Origin: Roseburia sp. 831b
GTDB lineage: Bacteria; Bacillota; Clostridia; Lachnospirales; Lachnospiraceae
Reading direction: 5' to 3'
Length of the DNA: 64,000 bases
NCBI RefSeq assembly: GCF_001940165.2
Contig: NZ_CP135162.1
Span: 981,501 to 1,045,500 of the forward strand
The stretch's first letter is position 1, and each line of letters starts with the position of its first letter. The notes beneath the pieces are model-generated. The model searched no databases, was not told the origin of the DNA, and worked only from the letters and a program-made list of their open reading frames with translations. Made by a program: the position numbers and the translations under genes. Shown in pieces: positions 58,126 through 64,000 of the stretch.

Positions 58126-58569
58126 ATGGGATTATTTCAGGCGTTTGATATCAGTGCGTCCGGTATGACGGCTGAGCGGTTTCGAACCGATATTATTGCA
58201 CAGAATATCGCAAACGTAAATACAACAAGAACAGAAGATGGGACACCATACCGTCGTAAAATTGTCACATTTAGTGAAAAACAGGTAACACCATTCAGTG
58301 ATTACTACAATACATCCAGAAATGCAGGAAGAATTGGAAATGGTGTAAAAGTTTCCTCAGTAAAAGAGGACGAGGAGACAGATTTTGTGATGGAGTATGA
58401 TCCTTCCCATCCGGATGCAGATGAGAATGGCTATGTTTCCTATCCGAATGTGAATACGGTTACAGAGATGACCAACCTTATTGACGCTACAAGGGCATAT
58501 GAGGCAAATACAACAGCATTTGATGCGAGCAAGAGCATGGCGCAGGCTGGATTACAGATTGGAAAATAA
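58126..58569 (+). CDS. flgC: Flagellar proximal rod protein FlgC
   Basis: This 147-residue protein has the rod motif SASGMTAERFRTDIIAQNIANVN at the start (residues 10-32) and the ending NVNTVTEMTNLIDATRAYEA, standard for FlgC. It builds the proximal rod with FlgB and FlgF. Confidence 0.96.
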   Translation: MGLFQAFDISASGMTAERFRTDIIAQNIANVNTTRTEDGTPYRRKIVTFSEKQVTPFSDYYNTSRNAGRIGNGVKVSSVKEDEETDFVMEYDPSHPDADENGYVSYPNVNTVTEMTNLIDATRAYEANTTAFDASKSMAQAGLQIGK

Positions 58570-58590
58570 GAGATAAGGAAGGGATAACAG

Positions 58591-58902
58591 ATGGATATTA
58601 CATCACTTTCGGGCGTTACATCAGATTATATATCACAGGTTGCAGAGAAAAACAAACTGGTTAATACATCAGATAAAAGTTTTAGTGCCACGCTGAATTC
58701 TGCAATGGATATGTTAAACGAGACAAATGATTTACAGAATTCAGCGGAATCAGCAGAGATTCAGTTTGCATTAGGATATTCGGAGAATACACATGATTTA
58801 CAGATTGCGCTTCAGAAAGCAAATGTTGCGTTACAGTACACAGTAGCAGTCCGCGATAAGATGCTTGATGCATATAAAGAGATTATGAATATGTCAATAT
58901 AA
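58591..58902 (+). CDS. fliE: Flagellar hook-basal body protein FliE
   Basis: This 103-residue protein ends with the FliE motif DLQIALQKANVALQYTVAVR and DKMLDAYKEIMNMSI. It joins the MS ring to the rod. Confidence 0.93.
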   Translation: MDITSLSGVTSDYISQVAEKNKLVNTSDKSFSATLNSAMDMLNETNDLQNSAESAEIQFALGYSENTHDLQIALQKANVALQYTVAVRDKMLDAYKEIMNMSI

Positions 58903-58935
58903 AGACAAATACATGAATAGATATGAGGGATTAAT

Positions 58936-60537
58936 ATGCCGGAACAGGTTCAAAAGATTTTAGACAAAATAATGGAATGGTGGAAAAAATTCAACACAAA
59001 GCAGCGCATGATTATGATTAGCGCAACAGCATGTGTTCTTTTAGCACTTATCATTTTGGCAGCGGTTTTGTCACAGCCAACCATGGTTCCGTTGATTACC
59101 TGTGATTCTACATCACAGGCAGGAGAGGTAAAGGATTTACTAGAAGGAAACGACGTTTCTTATCAGCTGTCAGATGATGGACTGACATTTGAAGTAAATG
59201 AGAAAGATAAGGCAAATGCAGCAATCCTGCTTGGAACGAACAATATTCCGGCGGAAGGATATGATATCAGCAGTGTATTCGATGGAGGATTCAGCTCCAC
59301 AGAAGCGGATAAGACCAAGAAATACAAAGTATATCTGGAAAAGCATTTTGCGGAAAGTTTGGAAACATTCTCGAATGTAGAGAGTGCATCAGTGCGTTTG
59401 GATTTACCGGACGATGATGGAACCATTCTTTCTAAAGATGAGCAGGCATCTGCAACTGCAATTTTAACTTTATCCGATGATATGGATGAAGACCAGGCTT
59501 ATGGAGTTGCACAGTTTATGGCAACTAATCTGGGCAATGACAATACCGATAATATTCTGATTATGGACAGCAACTCGAATGTACTTTATTCAGGTTCTGA
59601 TTCATCTTCTACAACAGGAACAGCGAACACCCAGTTGTCTTTGAAAGTAAAAGCAGAGAATCAGATTAAGGACAAGGTTAAAAAGGCAATGCAGGATTCC
59701 TCTTTGTATGACAGCGTTGAGATTGCAACTAACCTGGATATGAACTTTGATGAAAAGACAGAGGCAACACATGAGTATTACGCACCGGATGGAATGACGA
59801 CGGGTATGCCGTCATCTGTGGATGACTATTCTTCAACATCAGAGGGGGGAGCAGCAGCAGAACCCGGAACAGGTTCCAATGATGACACCACCTACATGAT
59901 AGACGACAGTGATTATACAAAGTCTGAGGTTAATGAGAATAAGACAAACTATCAGAACAATGAAAAAGTCACAGAGACAAAATCAGCAGTAGGAACAATA
60001 AACTACGATACATCTTCCATTTCGATTGTTGCAACTAATTATGTGATTTATGATGAAGATACGTTGAAAAAATCAGGCGCATTAGATGGGATGACATTTG
60101 ATGAATATGTAGCAGCGAACAGCAATCGTGTAAAAGCAGATGTAGATGATGATTACTATAACATGGTGGCAACAGCGACTGGATTTTCCCGAGATAATAT
60201 CACGATCATTGCGTATGATGAGCCAGTGTTCCAGTATTCATCCGGAAACGGACGTACGTTATCTGATTACTTACAGATTGCACTTGCGGTTATCATTTTT
60301 GCACTTCTCGGATTTGTGGTATTCCGCAGCACAAGAAAAGAGAAAGAAACAGAACTCGAACCAGAACTTTCCGTAGAAAATCTGTTGGAGGCTACAAAAG
60401 AGAATCAGGAATCCTTGGAAGACATTGGATTTAATGAAAAGTCCGAAACGAGGATTTTAATTGAAAAATTTGTAGATGAGAATCCGGAGGCGGTTGCGTC
60501 ATTACTTCGTAACTGGCTGAATGAGGATTGGGAATAA
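58936..60537 (+). CDS. fliF: Flagellar MS-ring protein FliF
   Basis: This 533-residue protein has membrane helices at about 25-46 (MISATACVLLALIILAAVLS) and near 448-470 (LQIALAVIIFALLGFVVF). The ring-building motifs between include DGLTFEVNEKDKANAAILLG and KYKVYLEKHFAESLETFSNV. The C-terminal end binds FliG. A Ser/Thr/Gly-rich linker lies around 290-320. Confidence 0.95.
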   Translation: MPEQVQKILDKIMEWWKKFNTKQRMIMISATACVLLALIILAAVLSQPTMVPLITCDSTSQAGEVKDLLEGNDVSYQLSDDGLTFEVNEKDKANAAILLGTNNIPAEGYDISSVFDGGFSSTEADKTKKYKVYLEKHFAESLETFSNVESASVRLDLPDDDGTILSKDEQASATAILTLSDDMDEDQAYGVAQFMATNLGNDNTDNILIMDSNSNVLYSGSDSSSTTGTANTQLSLKVKAENQIKDKVKKAMQDSSLYDSVEIATNLDMNFDEKTEATHEYYAPDGMTTGMPSSVDDYSSTSEGGAAAEPGTGSNDDTTYMIDDSDYTKSEVNENKTNYQNNEKVTETKSAVGTINYDTSSISIVATNYVIYDEDTLKKSGALDGMTFDEYVAANSNRVKADVDDDYYNMVATATGFSRDNITIIAYDEPVFQYSSGNGRTLSDYLQIALAVIIFALLGFVVFRSTRKEKETELEPELSVENLLEATKENQESLEDIGFNEKSETRILIEKFVDENPEAVASLLRNWLNEDWE

Positions 60538-60593
60538 AAGTAAGAAAGAGATAAAATGAATTTCCGGATTACAAAAGATTGGAGCATATAGTT

Positions 60594-61601
60594 ATGGCAA
60601 GCGATGAAATGAATGGTGTTCAAAAAGCGGCAGTCCTGTTAATTGCATTGGGACCGGAAAAATCCGCAGATATTTTTAAACATTTAAAGGAAGACGAGAT
60701 TGAAGAGCTGACATTGGAGATTGCAAATACGAGAAGTGTGTCGCCTCAGATGAAGGAGGCAGTGCTTGAAGAATTTTACCAGATATGTCTTGCACAGCAG
60801 TACATTGCAGAAGGCGGTATTGGTTACGCCAAAGAACTTCTTGAAAAAGCACTCGGAAATGATAAGGCACAGGATGTTATTTCAAAACTTACTGCGTCCT
60901 TACAGGTTCGTCCGTTTGAATTTGTACGTAAGACAGATCCGAGTCAGTTACTTAACTTTATTCAGGATGAGCATCCACAGACGATAGCAATGATTTTATC
61001 TTATCTGACTTCGCAACAGGCAGCAATGGTAATTGGGGCATTGACTCCGGAGAAACAGGCAGATGTTGCAAAGAGAATTGCAATGATGGATCGCACGTCA
61101 CCGGATGTCATCAAAGAGGTTGAACGTGTCTTAGAGCGGAAACTTGCTTCTTTGGTAAATCAGGATTATACCATTGTGGGTGGTGTCGACTCTATCGTAA
61201 ATATCTTGAATACAGTAGACCGTGGGACAGAAAAACATATTATGGAAAATCTCGAAATTGAAGAGCCAGAGCTTGCTGACGAAATCCGTAAGAAGATGTT
61301 CGTATTTGAAGATATCCTCCTTCTTGATGACAGAGCAATTCAGAGAGTGCTTCGAGATGTTGATAATGCAGATCTTGGTATTGCACTGAAGGGTGCAAAT
61401 GAAGAGGTACAGAATGTCATCTTTAAGAATCTGTCAAAACGTCTTGCATCTATGATTAAAGAGGATATGGAATTCATGGGTCCAGTTCGTATGAAAGATG
61501 TAGAAGAGGCACAGCAGAAGATTGTAAGTATTATTCGTAAGTTAGAGGATTCTGCGGAAATTGTTATTTCCAGAGGTGGAGGTGACGAGATCGTTGTCTA
61601 A
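60594..61601 (+). CDS. fliG: Flagellar motor switch protein FliG
   Basis: This 335-residue protein has the N-terminal FliF-binding domain (GVQKAAVLLIALGPEKSADI), the EHPQTIAMILSYL motif and the C-terminal torque helix with charged residues (FEDILLLDDRAIQRVLRDVD). The ATG at 60594 is used; an upstream TTG is not supported. Its end overlaps fliH. Confidence 0.96.
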   Translation: MASDEMNGVQKAAVLLIALGPEKSADIFKHLKEDEIEELTLEIANTRSVSPQMKEAVLEEFYQICLAQQYIAEGGIGYAKELLEKALGNDKAQDVISKLTASLQVRPFEFVRKTDPSQLLNFIQDEHPQTIAMILSYLTSQQAAMVIGALTPEKQADVAKRIAMMDRTSPDVIKEVERVLERKLASLVNQDYTIVGGVDSIVNILNTVDRGTEKHIMENLEIEEPELADEIRKKMFVFEDILLLDDRAIQRVLRDVDNADLGIALKGANEEVQNVIFKNLSKRLASMIKEDMEFMGPVRMKDVEEAQQKIVSIIRKLEDSAEIVISRGGGDEIVV

Positions 61602-62391
61602 TCTTTATAAACAGCAATTTGTAATTGCACAAAATGAAGACGCAAGGGTCATTAATTCTAATGCAATTGTAGCAGAACGTTTAGAAGAACTTGCACATGA
61701 ACTGCATTTGCCAGAACAGACGGGCGAAAATGAGTTCGTGGAAGGAATTCTTTCTGGTTCATCTGAAAATGTAATCAAGCAGGAAGAGGTTGATTGCAGT
61801 GAAATTGCAAAGGCAGAGGCCAATCAGATTTTAATGGAAGCCAAAGAAAAGGCAGATGGTTTGCTAGATGAAGCTTATCGCCAGTCGGCGAAAGTTCTTG
61901 AGGATGCCAGACAACAGGGGTATCAGGACGGGCTGGAAAGACAGCAGGAAGAGTTAGAACAGAAAAAAGCACAGTTAGACCAGGATTACCAGACAAAAAA
62001 GGATAGCCTGGAACAAGACTACAATTGTAAATTCAAGAATATGGAGCAGGAGCTTGTGGATGTAATTGTACAGGTATTCAACAAAGTGTTCCATGTTCAG
62101 TTTGATGATAAAAAAGAAATTTTACTTTACCTGATTGAACATGCAATCCGCAACATTGATGGAGAGAAGAAGTTCCAGATTAAGACTTCAAATGAAAATG
62201 CGCAGTACTTGCAGGAACACAAAGAAGACATTTTGAATGAAGTTGGAAATGAAATTGAACTGGAAATAACGACAGATATGACAATGAACGGCTCTCAATG
62301 TGTACTGGAAACCGAGTCGGGTGTGTTCGATTGTGGTGTGGATGTGCAGCTTGAGAATCTGACAAAAGATATTCGTTCGTTGTGTTCATGA
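61594..62391 (+). CDS. fliH: Flagellar export ATPase regulator FliH
   Basis: This 265-residue protein has a long Gln/Glu-rich coiled coil (QQGYQDGLERQQEELEQKKA) and a C-terminal globular domain that binds FliI. A TTG start at 61594 after gaggtggaggtgacgag, inside the end of fliG, gives coupled translation. Confidence 0.88.
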   Translation: MSNLYKQQFVIAQNEDARVINSNAIVAERLEELAHELHLPEQTGENEFVEGILSGSSENVIKQEEVDCSEIAKAEANQILMEAKEKADGLLDEAYRQSAKVLEDARQQGYQDGLERQQEELEQKKAQLDQDYQTKKDSLEQDYNCKFKNMEQELVDVIVQVFNKVFHVQFDDKKEILLYLIEHAIRNIDGEKKFQIKTSNENAQYLQEHKEDILNEVGNEIELEITTDMTMNGSQCVLETESGVFDCGVDVQLENLTKDIRSLCS

Positions 62392-62401
62392 GGATGATAA
62401 A

Positions 62402-63712
62402 GTGACAAATCAATTTGAAAAATATGCAAAGCTTGCGGAAAAAACTTATTTTAAAAGACTTGGAAAAGTAGTAAAGATTGTTGGACTTACAATTGAATCA
62501 GTAGGACCGGAAGCAAAACTGAATGATTTATGCCGTATCATAATCGACAAGGAAAAGAATCTTACAGTCATGGCAGAGGTGGTCGGATTCAGAGAAAAAA
62601 GACTCCTGCTCATGCCATTTGAAAGTGTGGAAGGGATTGGTGTTGGATGTATCGTTGAAAATACGGGACATCCATTATCTGTTTCTGTGGGGGATGACAT
62701 TTTAGGGCATACGCTGGATGGAATTGGCAATCCAACGGATGTAGAGAGTCTGACACTGCCTTATGAATATCCGGTTGAAGCTGCACCGCCAGATCCGATG
62801 AAAAGAGAGATTATCAGTGAAGTGCTTCCTCTTGGAGTAAAAGCGGTGGATGGTCTGATTACCGTTGGAAAAGGTCAAAGAATTGGTATTTTTGCAGGTT
62901 CCGGTGTTGGAAAAAGTACGCTTCTTGGAATGTTTGCAAGAAATACAAAGGCGGATGTCAATGTAATTGCATTGATCGGAGAACGAGGCCGTGAGGTGCG
63001 GGAGTTCATTGAGCGAGACCTTGGTGAGGAGGGAATGAAGCGGTCTGTCGTGATTGTAGCAACATCCGATAAACCGGCACTGATTCGAAATAAAGCGGCG
63101 AAGACCGCAACGACAATTGCGGAGTACTTCAGAGACCAGGGAAAAGATGTTCTTCTTATGATGGATTCCCTGACCCGATTTTCGATGGCACAAAGAGAGA
63201 TTGGGCTTGCTTCGGGTGAGCCGCCCGTAACAAGGGGGTATCCGCCGAGCGTTTATTCGGAGATGCCCAAATTATTAGAGCGCGCAGGAACTTCGGATAA
63301 AGGTTCTATCACAGGACTTTATACAGTCCTAGTAGATGGAGATGATTTTAATGAACCGATTACAGATACTGCCCGTAGTATCCTGGATGGACATATTATG
63401 TTGTCGAGAAAATTAGGGCATAAGAACCATTATCCGGCGATTGATATTTTACAAAGTATCTCCCGTGTTATGAGCGCAATTGCGACAAAAGAACATAAAG
63501 AGGTGGCAGGCAAATTAAAAAATGTACTTGCAACTTACAATGAAGCAGAAGATTTGATTAACATTGGTGCTTATAAAACAGGCTCCAATAAAGACATCGA
63601 TTATGCAATTCGCAAAATTGATGCGGTCAATGCATTTTTGTGCCAGCAGACAGATGAGAAGTTCCAATTTGAAGATGAGATTGAGATGTTGATAAATCTT
63701 TTCAATGACTAA
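62402..63712 (+). CDS. fliI: Flagellum-specific export ATPase FliI
   Basis: This 436-residue protein with GTG start has Walker A FAGSGVGKSTLLGM, the RGREVREFIERDLG block, Walker B LLMMDSLTRF and AQREIGLASGEPPVTRGYPP. It drives flagellar protein export together with FliH and FliJ. Confidence 0.97.
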   Translation: MTNQFEKYAKLAEKTYFKRLGKVVKIVGLTIESVGPEAKLNDLCRIIIDKEKNLTVMAEVVGFREKRLLLMPFESVEGIGVGCIVENTGHPLSVSVGDDILGHTLDGIGNPTDVESLTLPYEYPVEAAPPDPMKREIISEVLPLGVKAVDGLITVGKGQRIGIFAGSGVGKSTLLGMFARNTKADVNVIALIGERGREVREFIERDLGEEGMKRSVVIVATSDKPALIRNKAAKTATTIAEYFRDQGKDVLLMMDSLTRFSMAQREIGLASGEPPVTRGYPPSVYSEMPKLLERAGTSDKGSITGLYTVLVDGDDFNEPITDTARSILDGHIMLSRKLGHKNHYPAIDILQSISRVMSAIATKEHKEVAGKLKNVLATYNEAEDLINIGAYKTGSNKDIDYAIRKIDAVNAFLCQQTDEKFQFEDEIEMLINLFND

Positions 63713-63732
63713 AGACAAAGGTTGGCGGTTTT

Positions 63733-64000
63733 ATGGCAAAGTTTCAATACCGGATGCAAAATATCTTAGATGTAAAACTGAAAATAGAAAGTCAGGCAAA
63801 GATTGCGTATGGGATTGCCAATGCAAAGCTTGAGGAAGAGCAGATGAAACTTCAAAAGCTCATAATCCGAAGAGCTGGATACGAGCAACAGGCAAAAGAA
63901 TTGATGATGGGAAATATTGATATACAGGAAGTACGCAATTGCAGAAAAGCGATTGATACGATGAAGTCCCTGATACGAACCCAGATGATGCAGGTGCATG
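63733..64000 (+). CDS. fliJ: Flagellar export chaperone FliJ, 3' end missing
   Basis: The first 89 residues are visible (FQYRMQNILDVKLKIESQAK, then a long coiled coil EEEQMKLQKLIIRRAGYEQQ). The pattern and position after fliI identify FliJ. The gene runs off the window end. Confidence 0.85.
   Translation, partial: MAKFQYRMQNILDVKLKIESQAKIAYGIANAKLEEEQMKLQKLIIRRAGYEQQAKELMMGNIDIQEVRNCRKAIDTMKSLIRTQMMQVH

Noticed and set aside
1..64000. CRISPR array, tRNA or rRNA genes
   Set aside because: No repeat-spacer pattern and no tRNA-like or rRNA-like sequence was noticed by eye. The prophage att site is in a protein gene and not a tRNA gene.

Overview
The window is a low-GC Gram-positive chromosome segment from a spore-forming, flagellated anaerobe. 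It is most likely a Lachnospiraceae member of the Roseburia/Agathobacter type. This is inferred from the cotJ genes, a sporulation sigma factor K, FeoA/FeoB with a Cys-rich partner, and the order dprA-topA-codY-flgB-flgC-fliE-fliF-fliG-fliH-fliI-fliJ. The species is inferred from gene content only.

Layout. (1) 1-2185: two unrecognised genes, then cotJA, cotJB and the first 31 codons of cotJC, with a sigma-K/E-like promoter before cotJA. (2) 2165-37938: a complete 35.8-kb HK97-type siphophage prophage inserted inside cotJC. (3) 37939-38460: the remaining 173 codons of cotJC. (4) 38558-50947: feoAB and a small Cys-rich partner, a lone solute-binding lipoprotein with a chemoreceptor, gltX, a UvrD-like helicase, a DUF1292 protein, a GH13-like protein that lacks its catalytic residues, and a DUF5662 protein. 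(5) 51070-64000: sigK, comM (yifB), dprA, topA, codY and the start of the flagellar basal-body/export operon, running off the window in fliJ.

Prophage. From the left it carries a large serine integrase sharing an operon with a HicAB toxin-antitoxin pair, a lipoprotein, a second HicAB pair, a CI-like repressor and divergent early promoter, and many small early genes. Next comes a plasmid-like block: a decamer iteron array (tubC-like), TubR, TubZ tubulin GTPase and a replication protein with internal iterons. More small genes and two tyrosine recombinases follow. The late region is HNH, terminase, portal, ClpP-like protease, capsid, tail genes with a -1 frameshift, a tail fibre with an invertible tip, holin and GH25 endolysin. 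Small regulators sit next to attR.

Most notable observations. (a) Precise excision would restore a full 204-codon cotJC, and the rebuilt attP is a near-perfect palindrome. This resembles the sporulation-controlled elements skin/sigK and SPbeta/spsM. (b) The prophage also carries a TubZRC partition system and a replication gene, so it may persist as an episome after excision. (c) The tail-fibre gene ends in an 833-bp segment bounded by 15-bp inverted repeats. It holds an alternative in-frame tip on the opposite strand, so receptor specificity is probably switched by DNA inversion. (d) Two copies of a 25+9-bp element, each followed by a hairpin of the same shape but different sequence, flank a small tyrosine recombinase.
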